From contig NZ_VITV01000012.1 of the NCBI RefSeq assembly GCF_007828035.1, forward strand, positions 89,431 to 153,430: DNA of 64,000 nt, given 5' to 3'. The number at the start of each line of letters is the position of its first letter. Within the stretch, counting starts at the first letter, position 1. Below, piece after piece: positions 52,246 through 61,448 of this stretch. A program made the position numbers and the translations under genes. A model generated the notes under the pieces. It was not told the DNA's origin and made no database searches. It saw only the letters and a program-made list of their open reading frames with translations. This DNA is from Nitrospirillum amazonense. Lineage in GTDB: Bacteria > Pseudomonadota > Alphaproteobacteria > Azospirillales > Azospirillaceae.

Positions 52246-52953
52246 ATGGTGACCGACCCCAAAGCCATCGCGCTATACGCCTGGCCCACGCCTAACGGCC
52301 ACAAGATCTCCATCGCTCTGGAGGAAATGGGCCTGCCCTATGCCGTGCACCCCGTGGACATCGGTGCCGGCGACCAGTTCAAGCCGGACTTCCTGGCCAT
52401 CTCACCGAACAACCGCATGCCAGCCATTGTCGATCCCGACGGGCCCAACGGCCAGCCGCTGTCGCTGTTCGAGTCCGGCGCCATCCTGATCTATTTGGCG
52501 GAGAAGACCGGCCAGTTCCGCCCTGCGGACGCCGCGGTGTGGTATGGCCATGTGCAATGGCTGATGTGGCAGATGGGCGGCGTCGGCCCCATGTTCGGCC
52601 AGGCCGGCCATTTCCGTAACTACGCGCCCGAGCGCATCCAATACGGCATCGACCGCTACACCAATGAGGCCCGCCGATTGATCCGTGTCGCCAACACCCA
52701 GTTGGCCAAGACGGAATTCCTGGCCGGTGACTACGGCATCGCCGACATGGCGACCTTCCCCTGGCTGCGCCTGCATGAACGCTACGACATCGATCTGGCC
52801 GACTTCCCCCATGTGAAACGCTGGATCGACACCGTGGCCGCCCGCCCCGCCGTGCAGCGCGGGCTGGAGCTGCTGAAGGACAAGAGCCGCCCCGCCGGCC
52901 AGGCCCTGGATGATAAGACGCGGGAGAACCTGTTCGGCGCCCGGCAACGCTGA
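52246..52953 (+). CDS. Glutathione S-transferase, Nu/YghU-YfcG-like
   Basis: 235 residues. The N-terminus YAWPTPNGHKISIALEEMGLPY is typical of the Ure2p/YfcG/Nu-class with Thr-Pro-Asn in the glutathione site; LAISPNNRMPAIVD carries the cis-Pro, LFESGAILIYLAEKTG the Glu-Ser, and FLAGDYGIADMATFPWL the C-terminal N-capping box. Nu-class enzymes have disulfide reductase activity. Alone on the plus strand, 194 bases after the CBS gene. Confidence 0.93.
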   Translation: MVTDPKAIALYAWPTPNGHKISIALEEMGLPYAVHPVDIGAGDQFKPDFLAISPNNRMPAIVDPDGPNGQPLSLFESGAILIYLAEKTGQFRPADAAVWYGHVQWLMWQMGGVGPMFGQAGHFRNYAPERIQYGIDRYTNEARRLIRVANTQLAKTEFLAGDYGIADMATFPWLRLHERYDIDLADFPHVKRWIDTVAARPAVQRGLELLKDKSRPAGQALDDKTRENLFGARQR

Positions 52954-53103
52954 AACCCGGCACCGGCGGCCCCCCTATTCCGGCCCATCTTCCGGATAGT
53001 GGCGCCTTGACCACGCCGCCGCCGCCGCCATCTACCCCCGCGCCACCGCCCGTGCGGCGGGGCGCGGCCTGGGGATGGTCCCCGGCACGGATATGGTCAA
53101 GGG

Positions 53104-54054
53104 ATGGGCATGCTGGGGCGGTTTTCGGATGTGCGGCGTCAGCGCCGAGTCGCGGCGTGGGCCGGCTCATTCTTGCTGGTCGCGGGGTTGCCCCTCGCCC
53201 CGCCGGCCGCCGGCGCCACCGTCAGCCGGCCGGAAGACATGACCGTCAGCGGCAAGCTGATCGCCACCGGCGGCGTCACCCAGGTGGAGGGGGCGGCCGG
53301 CGGCGGCCTGACGCCCTGGGCCGTCATCGGCGGCGGCGGGACGCGGGAGGAGGTGGGTGCCACCGCCTTCTTCACCGCCGTGCGCACCCATGATTACGGC
53401 ATGAACGCCTATGGCGCCCTGATCGGCCTGTGGGACCGGGTGGAGCTGTCGGTGGCCCAGGACAGGTTCGACACCCAGGCCATCGGCGGCGCCCTGGGGC
53501 TGGGCGACGGCTACGCCTTCACCAACACCATCGCCGGCGTCAAGGTGCGGGTGGCGGGCGACGCTGTCTATGACCAGGACAGCTGGCTGCCCCAGCTGTC
53601 CTTGGGCGCGCAGTACAAGTCCAACGACCGCGGCAGCCTGGTGAAGGCGCTGGGTGCGCGCAGCGGCGACGGCGTCGACCTCTACGCCAGCGCCACCAAG
53701 GTTCTGCTGGCGCAAAGCCTGCTGCTGAGCGGCACGGTGCGTCTGACCAAGGCCAACCAGACCGGCCTGCTCGGCTTCGGCGGCGCCGACGACGACTACC
53801 ATGCGGAACTGGAGGGCAGCGCCGCGCTGCTGCTGGACCGCAACCTTGTCGCTGGCGTGGAATACCGCATGAAACCCAACACCCTGGCCCACGCCAACCC
53901 CGGCCTGGCGCCGGAAGACGACTGGTACGACGCCTTCGTCGCCTGGCTGCCCGGCAAGAACCTGGCCTTCACCCTGGCCTATGTGAATTTGGGGCGGGTG
54001 GTGACGCCCACGCGGCAGAACGCCGTCTATCTGTCCTTGCAAGCGGGGTTCTGA
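53104..54054 (+). CDS. DUF3034 outer-membrane beta-barrel-like protein
   Basis: 316 residues. Signal peptide (WAGSFLLVAGLPLAPPAAGA). The mature N-terminus KLIATGGVTQVEGAAGGGLTPWAVIGG is the DUF3034 hallmark, and alternating hydrophobic/aromatic strands through the protein, ending in a final F (SLQAGF), suggest an outer-membrane barrel. Stop is 3 bases before the start of the truncated-haemoglobin lipoprotein gene, so the two are one translational unit. Function of DUF3034 is not known. Confidence 0.85.
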   Translation: MGMLGRFSDVRRQRRVAAWAGSFLLVAGLPLAPPAAGATVSRPEDMTVSGKLIATGGVTQVEGAAGGGLTPWAVIGGGGTREEVGATAFFTAVRTHDYGMNAYGALIGLWDRVELSVAQDRFDTQAIGGALGLGDGYAFTNTIAGVKVRVAGDAVYDQDSWLPQLSLGAQYKSNDRGSLVKALGARSGDGVDLYASATKVLLAQSLLLSGTVRLTKANQTGLLGFGGADDDYHAELEGSAALLLDRNLVAGVEYRMKPNTLAHANPGLAPEDDWYDAFVAWLPGKNLAFTLAYVNLGRVVTPTRQNAVYLSLQAGF

Positions 54055-54057
54055 GCC

Positions 54058-54594
54058 ATGACGCGCCGCACCGCCGCCGCCCTGCTGACAATCACCCTGG
54101 CCGGCGCGATCGCCGGATGCGCCTCCGGCCCCTCGCCCGACCTTTACCAGACCTTCGGCGGCCAGCCGGGTCTGATCTCCCTGGTGGACGACTTCATGGA
54201 CGGCATGATGCGCGACCCCGACCTGCGCCCCTATTTCGTCAACGCCAACCGTCCCCACATCAAGGCGGAACTGGTGGCGCAGTTCTGCGCCACCCTGGGC
54301 GGCCCCTGTGAATACAAGGGCATGGACATGAAAATGGCACACGCCCGTTATGGCATCGGCGACCATGAGTTCAACGCCCTGGTTCAGGATCTGCAGGACG
54401 CCATGGACCTGCATCGCATTCCCTACCGCGCGCAAAACCGTTTCCTGGCCATGCTGGCGCCCTATCGCGACGACGTCGTCCACCCGGCCCCGCCGCCCCG
54501 CGCCCGCCCACCCCTGACCATCGCGCCCGACGCCGTGGTCGTGCCGGAGACGGTGCCGGCCGGTGGGCTGCCCAACAAGCCGCCGGCACGCTGA
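54058..54594 (+). CDS. Group 1 truncated haemoglobin with lipoprotein signal
   Basis: 178 residues. Signal peptide and lipobox (AGAIAGC, Cys21), then a 2/2 globin (about 28-140): LYQTFGGQPGLISLVDDF, proximal His in MAHARYGIGDHEF, and FCATLGGPCEY with two Cys typical of a proteobacterial subgroup. The B10 position, Tyr in Mycobacterium HbN, appears to be Met (DDFMDGM), so oxygen chemistry may differ. A Pro-rich tail of about 35 residues follows. Most truncated haemoglobins are cytoplasmic; this one should be membrane-anchored outside the cytoplasm, beside the DUF3034 barrel protein. Confidence 0.9.
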   Translation: MTRRTAAALLTITLAGAIAGCASGPSPDLYQTFGGQPGLISLVDDFMDGMMRDPDLRPYFVNANRPHIKAELVAQFCATLGGPCEYKGMDMKMAHARYGIGDHEFNALVQDLQDAMDLHRIPYRAQNRFLAMLAPYRDDVVHPAPPPRARPPLTIAPDAVVVPETVPAGGLPNKPPAR

Positions 54595-54596
54595 CG

Positions 54597-54615
54597 CTGC
54601 CCCTTTGTGGGGCAG
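54597..54615 (+). terminator. Hairpin after the truncated haemoglobin gene
   Basis: CTGCCCC (54597-54603) pairs with GGGGCAG (54609-54615), loop TTTGT, 2 bases after the stop. No T-run follows. Confidence 0.55.
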
Positions 54616-55406
54616 ATGCCCAAGCGACGGGCAGCCGCCGTCCTTTGGACAGCACGGCCCGAAATCCTCCGCCATATGGATAGAGGGACTAGCGCTAGGC
54701 CTGGATCGTGGTTTAGCATCTACCTATAGCTGGGCCATCCACCCCGCCACTGGATTGTGGGGGTTTTCAGGGCCGGCCAGAACCTGCCAAGCGATCCCCG
54801 CAGATGGAGCGCAGCGGCCAAAAACATGTATCCCAGGGCACATCGTTAACATTTTGGTGAGGCCTTGGAGCTCACCCTGCCTATAGGGAATACGCATGAA
54901 ATGCCGCCGGCGCGGTGGTCGCGGGAACAGCCCGGGCCTAGGCCATTTGGCGGAGGGACGCGTGGCAAAGGGCGCCGCTGCATGGGCCCGGTTATAAACG
55001 GACAAGGTTGACCGGATCGCTGATCCGGCGCCCCGGGGATAGGCCGGGGGATAGGTGGAATGGACGAGGCCGGCGACCGGCTGGTCGGCACAACGTTTGG
55101 TTTTCGCTGAAAAATTCCCCGATCTGCCTCTACTCCGTCGCAATCATCCACCAATATCTAAATCAAGACCCAAGGCATCCGGGTACAGGGAGAACGAAGG
55201 ACGGCAGGTGAGTGTTCAACAAGTGGAGTCCAAGGGTCTGGTCCACCGGGACGGACCATCTGGTACGGAACTTGCCTCTCCTGAAACGTCAGTCACGAGG
55301 TTGGTACCCCGCTGGAACGGGGGAGAGTGGAGCCGTCGCGGTCTCGCGTGTTGGGACCGCCCGTCGAGTTGCCTGATAGGCGTGATCCTTCTGAAAGGGT
55401 GAACCC
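54616..55406. other. 791-base gene-free region before prkA
   Basis: The longest stretch without a supported gene in the window. Short open frames exist (for example 55208-55402) but have no ribosome binding site and no family features. It contains a candidate sigma-54 promoter at 55086-55100 and a hairpin GCGGTC/GACCGC at about 55337-55359 in the prkA leader. A small RNA or long regulated leader is possible. Confidence 0.5.
55086..55100 (+). promoter_or_regulatory. Candidate sigma-54 promoter upstream of prkA
   Basis: CGGCACAACGTTTGG matches the -24/-12 consensus TGGCAC-N5-TTGC except the first and last base: GGCAC, five-base spacer, TTG. E. coli prkA (yeaG) is known to be under nitrogen-responsive sigma-54 control, which supports the idea. 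It would leave a leader of about 295 bases. Confidence 0.4.
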
Positions 55407-57353
55407 ATGCCGAAGTCGACCGATTTATTCACAACCTTCGCCCAAAGCTATGAGGCGCGCCGCGAAGTGGCGATGTCGTTGCAGGAATACCTGGAAGGGT
55501 GCCGCGACGATCCGATGATGTACGCCAGCGCGCCGGAGCGTCTGCTGGCCGCCATCGGCGAGCCGGAGGTGGTGGACACCGCCAAGGACAGCCGCCTGTC
55601 CCGCGTTTTCATGAACCGTACCATCAAGATCTATCCCGCCTTCGCCGAGTTCTACGGCATGGAGGAGACGATAGAGCGCATCGTGGGCTTCTTCCGCCAC
55701 GCCGCCCAAGGCCTGGAGGAGCGCAAGCAAATCCTCTACCTGCTGGGCCCGGTGGGCGGCGGCAAATCCTCGCTGGCCGAGCGTCTGAAGGCGCTCATGG
55801 AAGAGCAGCCCATCTACGTCCTGAAGGCTGGCGATCAGCTGAGCCCGGTGTTCGAAAGTCCGCTTGGCCTGTTCGACCCCGGCACCATGGGCGAGGCGCT
55901 GGAGGAACGCTACGGCATTCCCCGCCGCCGCCTGACCGGCCTGGTCAGTCCCTGGGCCATCAAGCGCCTGGATGAGTTCGGCGGCGACATCACCCGCTTC
56001 AGGGTGGTGAAGCTGCGACCGTCGCGCCTGCGCCAGATCGCCGTGTCCAAGACAGAGCCGGGCGACGAGAACAACCAGGACATCTCTTCCCTGGTGGGCA
56101 AGGTCGACATCCGCAAGCTGGAGATGTTCCAGCAGAACGATCCCGACGCCTACAGCTATTCCGGCGGCCTGAACCGGGCGAACCAGGGCCTGCTGGAATT
56201 CGTCGAGATGTTCAAGGCGCCCATCAAGATGCTGCACCCCCTGCTGACCGCCACGCAGGAAGGCAACTACATCGGCACGGAGAACATCGGCGCCCTGCCC
56301 TTCACCGGCGTCATCATGGCGCACTCCAACGAGGCGGAGTGGCAGAGCTTCAAGAACAACAAGAACAACGAGGCCTTCATCGACCGCATCTGCGTGGTCA
56401 AGGTCCCGTACAGCCTGCGCGTCACCGAGGAACAGCGCATCTATGAGAAGCTGATCGGCGGGTCGGAGCTGGCCAAATCCCCCTGCGCCCCCGGCACCAT
56501 GGAGATGCTGGCCCGGTTCACCGTGCTGTCCCGCCTGCGGGAGCACGAGAACTCCAACCTCTTCTCCAAGATGCGCGTCTATGACGGCGAAAGCCTGAAG
56601 GAGACGGACCCCAAGGCCCGCACCCTGCAGGAATACAAGGACGCCGCCGGCGTGGACGAGGGCATGAACGGCATTTCCACCCGTTTCGCCTTCAAGGTGC
56701 TGGCCAGCACCTTCAACTATGACACGGTGGAGGTGGCGGCCGACCCGGTGCACCTCATGTATGTGCTGGAACAGGCCATCCGCCGCGAGCAGTTCCCGGA
56801 TGAGACGGAGAAGCGCTACCTGGAATTCATCAAGGCCGAGCTGGCGCCGCGCTATGCGGAGTTCATCGGCTATGAAATCCAGAAGGCCTACCTCGAGTCC
56901 TACCACGATTACGGCCAAAACCTGTTCGACCGGTATGTCGACTACGCCGACGCCTGGATCGAGGATCAGGACTTCAAGGATCCCGACACCGGCCAGTTGA
57001 TGAACCGGGATCTGCTGAACCAGGAGCTGACCAAGATCGAGAAGCCGGCGGGCATCGCCAACCCGAAGGACTTCCGCAACGAGGTCGTGAAGTTCGTGCT
57101 GCGGGCGCGGGCGGCCAACGCCGGCCGCAACCCCAGCTGGACCTCTTATGAGAAGCTGCGGTTGGTCATAGAACGGCGTATGTTCAGCCAGGTGGAAGAG
57201 CTGCTGCCGGTCATCAGCTTCGGCAGCAAGAAGGATGGCGAGACGGAGAAGAAGCACCACGAGTTCGTCGAGCGCATGGTGGATCGCGGCTATACCGAGC
57301 GCCAGGTGCGCCGGCTGGTCGAGTGGTACATGCGGGTGAAGCAGGCGGGCTGA
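55407..57353 (+). CDS. prkA: PrkA-family serine protein kinase (YeaG)
   Basis: 648 residues. N-terminal AAA-type domain with Walker A LLGPVGGGKSSLAERL near residue 115, then the PrkA region (ETEKRYLEFIKAELAPRYAEF... and the conserved C-terminal EKLRLVIERRMFSQVEELLPVISF). PrkA proteins respond to starvation and stress; the E. coli homologue acts with YeaH. Length and motifs match the family. GAAAGG precedes the ATG. First gene of prkA-yeaH-spoVR, which is widely conserved. Confidence 0.95.
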   Translation: MPKSTDLFTTFAQSYEARREVAMSLQEYLEGCRDDPMMYASAPERLLAAIGEPEVVDTAKDSRLSRVFMNRTIKIYPAFAEFYGMEETIERIVGFFRHAAQGLEERKQILYLLGPVGGGKSSLAERLKALMEEQPIYVLKAGDQLSPVFESPLGLFDPGTMGEALEERYGIPRRRLTGLVSPWAIKRLDEFGGDITRFRVVKLRPSRLRQIAVSKTEPGDENNQDISSLVGKVDIRKLEMFQQNDPDAYSYSGGLNRANQGLLEFVEMFKAPIKMLHPLLTATQEGNYIGTENIGALPFTGVIMAHSNEAEWQSFKNNKNNEAFIDRICVVKVPYSLRVTEEQRIYEKLIGGSELAKSPCAPGTMEMLARFTVLSRLREHENSNLFSKMRVYDGESLKETDPKARTLQEYKDAAGVDEGMNGISTRFAFKVLASTFNYDTVEVAADPVHLMYVLEQAIRREQFPDETEKRYLEFIKAELAPRYAEFIGYEIQKAYLESYHDYGQNLFDRYVDYADAWIEDQDFKDPDTGQLMNRDLLNQELTKIEKPAGIANPKDFRNEVVKFVLRARAANAGRNPSWTSYEKLRLVIERRMFSQVEELLPVISFGSKKDGETEKKHHEFVERMVDRGYTERQVRRLVEWYMRVKQAG

Positions 57354-57375
57354 TCCGGGACCTTCGGACAGGAAG

Positions 57376-57400
57376 GGGCCCGGCTTCACCGGCCGGGCCC
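57376..57400. terminator. Hairpin between prkA and yeaH
   Basis: GGGCCCGGC (57376-57384) pairs with GCCGGGCCC (57392-57400), loop TTCACCG. It lies 23 bases after prkA. Without a T-run it may only reduce read-through into yeaH or stabilise the prkA message. Confidence 0.5.
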
Positions 57401-57555
57401 GGTCTCCGCAATCCCCTGCGTTCAAACGCGAAATGGACACCACCCCCGCCCGGCTGACCGCCGGTGGCGCTCTCCCGCCCGGCCCGTTCGAAGGCGCCGG
57501 GACGCCGGCGCCGCCGGTACGGTTCCCGGGGGACGGGGTACCGGGGAGTAATGCC

Positions 57556-58890
57556 TTGTCGTCGATGATCATTGTCGATCGCCGCAGCAATCCCAAGGGC
57601 AAGAGCCTGGCCAACCGCCAGCGCTTCATACGGCGTGCCAAGGAACAGATCCTGCGCGCCGTGAATGGCGCCTCGAGCAACCGCCGCATCAAGGACGTGG
57701 AGAGCGGCGCCGACATTTCCATCCCTACCGGCGGCATCTCCGAACCCACCTTCCACCGCTCCAGCCAGGGTGGCATCCGCGACCACGTGGTGCCCGGCAA
57801 CAAGGAGTTCATGGAGGGGGACACCATCGCCAAGCCGCCCGGCGGCCAGAGCGGCGGCCGTGGCACGGATGGCAGCCCCGACGGCGGCGGCGAGGACGAG
57901 TTCCGCTTCGTCCTGACGCGGGAGGAGTTCATGGACCTCTTCATGGAGGACCTGGAACTGCCCGACCTCGCCAAGCGCAAGCTGAAGGCGGCCGACGCCG
58001 TGCTGTGGCAGCGCGCGGGCTATTCCGTTTCAGGATCGCCCACCAACCTCAACCTGGTGCGCACCATGCGCAACAGCCTGTCGCGGCGCATCGCGCTGAA
58101 GCGCCCCAAGTCGGAGGAGATGCTGGCGCTGGAGGCGGAGATCGCGGAACTGGAGGCCCAGCCGGGCAAGGACCCGGACCGGCTGATGGAACTGCGCGGC
58201 CTGCTGGAACGCCAGGTTATGCGGTCCAAGCGCATCCCCTACATCGACCCCATCGACGTCCGCTACAACCGCTTCACGCCCATTCCCAAGCCGGCGGCCC
58301 AGGCGGTGATGTTCTGCCTGATGGACGTCTCGGGCTCCATGACCGAGCATATGAAGGACCTGGCCAAGCGCTTCTTCATGCTGCTCTACCTCTTCCTCAC
58401 CCGCCGGTACAAGCAGGTGGAGGTGGTCTTCATCCGCCACACGCATGAGGCGGAGGAGGTGGACGAGGACACCTTCTTCCACTCCACCGAGACCGGCGGC
58501 ACCATGGTGTCGACGGCGCTGGAGGAGATGAAGCGCATCATCAAGGAGCGCTATCCCGTCGCCGACTGGAACATCTACGGCGCCCAGGCCTCGGACGGCG
58601 ACAACACCACCAGCGACGGCGGCCGCACGGCGGCCCTGCTGGAGCATGACCTGCTGCCCGCCTGCCAGTACTACGCCTATGTCGAGGTCGGGTCCGACCC
58701 CGACGCCATGCCGGCGGGCTTCGCCACCCACGCCCGCGAAACCGACCTGTGGCGCACCTACAAGCAGGTCACCGGCACCGAGACGCCCTTCGTCATGAAG
58801 AAGGTCCGTCATCGGCGGGAAATCTACCCGGTATTTCGTGAGCTGTTCGCCCGCGACGGCGCGAAACAGTCGGAGGAGGCGACACCTTGA
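57556..58890 (+). CDS. yeaH: YeaH/DUF444 family protein
   Basis: About 444 residues. The conserved start is MIIVDRRSNPKGKSLANRQ; TTG 57556 (SSM before it) has GGGGAG at 57543-57548 correctly spaced, ATG 57565 is the alternative, and the frame extends to 57433 with a Pro/Gly-rich non-conserved leader. Middle: Gly-rich linker, then EFRFVLTREEFMDLFMEDLELPDL. C-terminal half is a VWA domain with MIDAS FCLMDVSGSMTEHM and HTHEAEEVDEDTFF. Works with PrkA in stress adaptation. Overlaps spoVR by 4 bases. Confidence 0.93.
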   Translation: MSSMIIVDRRSNPKGKSLANRQRFIRRAKEQILRAVNGASSNRRIKDVESGADISIPTGGISEPTFHRSSQGGIRDHVVPGNKEFMEGDTIAKPPGGQSGGRGTDGSPDGGGEDEFRFVLTREEFMDLFMEDLELPDLAKRKLKAADAVLWQRAGYSVSGSPTNLNLVRTMRNSLSRRIALKRPKSEEMLALEAEIAELEAQPGKDPDRLMELRGLLERQVMRSKRIPYIDPIDVRYNRFTPIPKPAAQAVMFCLMDVSGSMTEHMKDLAKRFFMLLYLFLTRRYKQVEVVFIRHTHEAEEVDEDTFFHSTETGGTMVSTALEEMKRIIKERYPVADWNIYGAQASDGDNTTSDGGRTAALLEHDLLPACQYYAYVEVGSDPDAMPAGFATHARETDLWRTYKQVTGTETPFVMKKVRHRREIYPVFRELFARDGAKQSEEATP

Positions 58891-60488
58891 CCTTAGCCCC
58901 CGTTGAACGCCTGAAGCCTGTCAAGAGATCGGAACCGGGGGAGAAGGCGCCGCCGCCGGACGATGCCAACCTGCTCTACACCGGTGCCGACTGGGACTAC
59001 GACACCATTAAGCGCTGCCACGACGCCATCCAGGAGATCGCGCTGGGCGAGTTGGGACTGGACGTCTACCCCAACCAGATCGAGGTCATCACGTCCGAGC
59101 AGATGCTGGACGCCTATGCCTCCATCGGCATGCCCCTGCTGTACCGCCACTGGTCCTTCGGCAAGCATTTCGCCCGGGACGAGGCCATGTACCGCCGTGG
59201 CATGCGTGGCCTGGCCTATGAGATCGTCATCAACTCCAGCCCCTGCATCAGCTACATCATGGAGGAGAACTCCATCACCATGCAGGCGCTGGTCATCGCC
59301 CATGCGGCGTTCGGCCACAACCACTTCTTCAAGAACAACTACCTGTTCCAGCAGTGGACGGATGCCGAGGGCATCCTGGGCTATCTGGACTTCGCCAAGG
59401 CCTACATCGCCCGCTGCGAGGAGCGCTATGGCCAGCAGCTGGTGGAACGCACCCTGGATGCCGCCCACGCCCTGATGAACCAGGGCATCCACCGCTACCC
59501 CCGCCGCCGCCTGGACCTGCAGTCCGAAGCGCGGCGGGAGCAGGAGCGGCAGGAGATGCAGCGCCAGCTGTACAACGACCTGTGGCGCACGGTGCCCACC
59601 AAGAAGGGCCAGAAGGCGCCATCGGACGAGGAGCGGCGCCGGGCCCTGCTGGACCTGCCGGAGGAGAACATCCTCTATTTCCTGGAGAAGAAGGCGCCGC
59701 GCCTGGCCAACTGGCAGCGCGAGGTGCTGCGCATCGTCCGCCATGTAGCGCAGTACTTCTCCCCCCAGCGGCAGACCAAGGTGATGAACGAGGGGTGCGC
59801 CACCTACACGCACTACCGCATCATGACTCGCCTGCACGAAACGGGGCGCATCAGCGACGGCGCCTATATGGAGTTCTTGCACTCCCACACCGCCGTGGTG
59901 TTCCAGCCGGCCTTCGACGACCCGCGCTATTCCGGCATCAACCCCTACGCCCTGGGGTTCGCCATGATGCAGGACATCGAGCGCATCGCGACCAACCCCA
60001 CGGAGGAAGATCGCGCCTGGTTCCCCGGCTATGCCGGCAGCGGCGACGCCATGGCGGCGCTTCGCGACGCCTGGGCCAACTATCGCGACGAGAGTTTCAT
60101 CCTGCAGTACCTGAGCCCGCACCTGATGCGCAAGATGCGGATGTTCCACCTGCACGACAACAGTGATGAGAACGTCTACCGCGTCGCCGCCATCCATGAC
60201 GAACGCGGCTATCGCCGGGTGCGCCAGCAGCTGGCGGCGCAGTACGACTTCTCCTCCCTGGACCCGGACATCCAGATCACCGACGTGGACCTGGCTGGCG
60301 ACCGCCGGCTGATCCTGGAGCACAAGGTGCAGAACGGGGTGCTGCTGGCGGAGGAGGACGCCAAGTCCGTGCTGCAGCACGTCGCCAATCTCTGGGGCTA
60401 CGACGTGCTGCTGTTCGAGAACGACGATGCAGGCAACACGCTGCGCAAGCTGACCGTGCCCGCCCGCACGATCCTGCTGGCAGAGTGA
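58887..60488 (+). CDS. spoVR: SpoVR family protein
   Basis: 533 residues from a TTG overlapping the yeaH stop (TTGA), with CGGAGGAGG upstream. The family blocks are visible: VYPNQIEVITSEQMLDAY, GMPLLYRHWSFGKHF, SPCISYIMEENSITMQALVIAHAAFGHNHFFKNNYLF and ILYFLEKKAPRLANWQREVLRIVRHVAQYF, MNEGCATYTHY. Named for a Bacillus spore-cortex protein; in Proteobacteria its biochemical role is unknown but it is tied to PrkA-YeaH. Two His clusters (HAAFGHNHF) suggest a metal site (inference). Confidence 0.95.
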   Translation: MTLAPVERLKPVKRSEPGEKAPPPDDANLLYTGADWDYDTIKRCHDAIQEIALGELGLDVYPNQIEVITSEQMLDAYASIGMPLLYRHWSFGKHFARDEAMYRRGMRGLAYEIVINSSPCISYIMEENSITMQALVIAHAAFGHNHFFKNNYLFQQWTDAEGILGYLDFAKAYIARCEERYGQQLVERTLDAAHALMNQGIHRYPRRRLDLQSEARREQERQEMQRQLYNDLWRTVPTKKGQKAPSDEERRRALLDLPEENILYFLEKKAPRLANWQREVLRIVRHVAQYFSPQRQTKVMNEGCATYTHYRIMTRLHETGRISDGAYMEFLHSHTAVVFQPAFDDPRYSGINPYALGFAMMQDIERIATNPTEEDRAWFPGYAGSGDAMAALRDAWANYRDESFILQYLSPHLMRKMRMFHLHDNSDENVYRVAAIHDERGYRRVRQQLAAQYDFSSLDPDIQITDVDLAGDRRLILEHKVQNGVLLAEEDAKSVLQHVANLWGYDVLLFENDDAGNTLRKLTVPARTILLAE

Positions 60489-60512
60489 TCAAGGCCCCCA
60501 AGGAGGCCAGCG

Positions 60513-61028
60513 TCAGAGGCAGCCTTCGATATAGTCAACGGCCGGGGGCAAGCCCGCGCGGAAGCGGGTGACCCGGCCGTCGGCTGTCTCGAACAGCAGG
60601 ACCCGCCCCCGCTCCTCGATACGGAGATAGTGCCCGTCCTCATAGGCGTGGGGCTGCACCGCCACCGTGGGGCCATAGGCCTTCAGTACTGCCGCCTCCG
60701 TGGCGCCCACACCGATCCCCTGGGCCGTCCGGATGGTCGCCTCCCCACCCGGTGGGGCGAAGACGTCGATGCGGGTGATCCGGCCCTTTTCCACCATGTA
60801 GCTGATCTGCTTGTCCTTGCCGTCGCTGCGGCCGGTCAGCCAGCAGTCCGCCGACTGGGCCTGGCCCATGGGACGAAAGGAAACGTTCAGCGCCGACTCC
60901 GCCTGGACGACCGTCATGCCCAGGCGGACGGGGCCCAGACCGTCGAAGGTCAAGGGCGGCGGTGACGGCTGGCAGGCGGCGGGTAGGACGGCCATCCCGG
61001 CCAGGAAGGGGTAGACCCAGGACCTCAT
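60513..61028 (-). CDS. Lipoprotein of unknown function
   Basis: 171 residues from ATG 61028 (GGAGAAGG upstream). Lipobox LPAAC at Cys19. The mature domain has the two-fold repeat seen in BamE-like or DUF-type lipoproteins: GLGPVRLGMTVVQAESAL and GIGVGATEAAVLKAYG, each a G-x-x-x-x-x-A-x-x-x-G helix entry. Two Cys (ADCWL, EGC) near the middle and the C-terminus. Unknown function. Convergent with spoVR, 24 bases between stops. Confidence 0.78.
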   Translation of the reverse strand: MRSWVYPFLAGMAVLPAACQPSPPPLTFDGLGPVRLGMTVVQAESALNVSFRPMGQAQSADCWLTGRSDGKDKQISYMVEKGRITRIDVFAPPGGEATIRTAQGIGVGATEAAVLKAYGPTVAVQPHAYEDGHYLRIEERGRVLLFETADGRVTRFRAGLPPAVDYIEGCL

Positions 61029-61187
61029 CGGAACCTTCTCCCGAACGGCGGCTTGTTCCTGCGTGCCGGCCACCGATTTGTCATGCCGCAGATGCGAAAT
61101 CGCCCTAGTTAAGCCATGTTGCATCGCGATATTATGAGCGTACCCCAAGCGGGTACCCAACCGCCAACCTCCTAGAGAGCAATTCCG

Positions 61188-61382
61188 ATGTCCACCCTGG
61201 AACTGGATCCCGCCTTCGTCGCCGCTTGCGAAGCGCACGGGCTGGACCCGCAGAAGACCAACATGTTCCTGCTGGAATGCGCCGTTCAGGGCCGCGAGCC
61301 GTCCAAGGTTTCCATGTTCGAGCTGGACCGCCAGCCGTCCGACCTGTGGGCCAAGGTGCGCAAGCTGAACCGCGCCGCGTGA
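61188..61382 (+). CDS. Small 64-residue protein of unknown function
   Basis: MSTLELDPAFVAACEAHGL..., 64 residues, acidic, without membrane segments. The helix LDPQKTNMFLLECAVQGREPSKVSMFELDRQPSDLW suggests a small helical bundle. AGAGAG lies about 8 bases before the ATG. A Rho-independent terminator 67 bases downstream supports a real, separately transcribed gene. Not recognised as a named family. Confidence 0.75.
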   Translation: MSTLELDPAFVAACEAHGLDPQKTNMFLLECAVQGREPSKVSMFELDRQPSDLWAKVRKLNRAA

Positions 61383-61406
61383 TCCCGGGCCCTACTGGCC
61401 AAGCCT

Positions 61407-61445
61407 TGCTGAATTGGCTCTGCTGAATTGGCCCTGCTGAATTGA
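61407..61445. repeat. Three tandem 14-base units after the small gene
   Basis: TGCTGAATTGG (61407-61417), TGCTGAATTGG (61421-61431) and TGCTGAATTGA (61435-61445) repeat with a 14-base period between the stop at 61382 and the terminator. Confidence 0.88.
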
Positions 61446-61448
61446 ACG

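Noticed and set aside
55208..55402. A 64-codon GTG frame just before prkA
   Set aside because: GGCAG before it is a weak ribosome binding site, composition is not protein-like, and no family feature appears; treated as leader.
55425..57980. An 851-codon minus-strand open frame
   Set aside because: Antisense shadow of prkA and the start of yeaH, low complexity.
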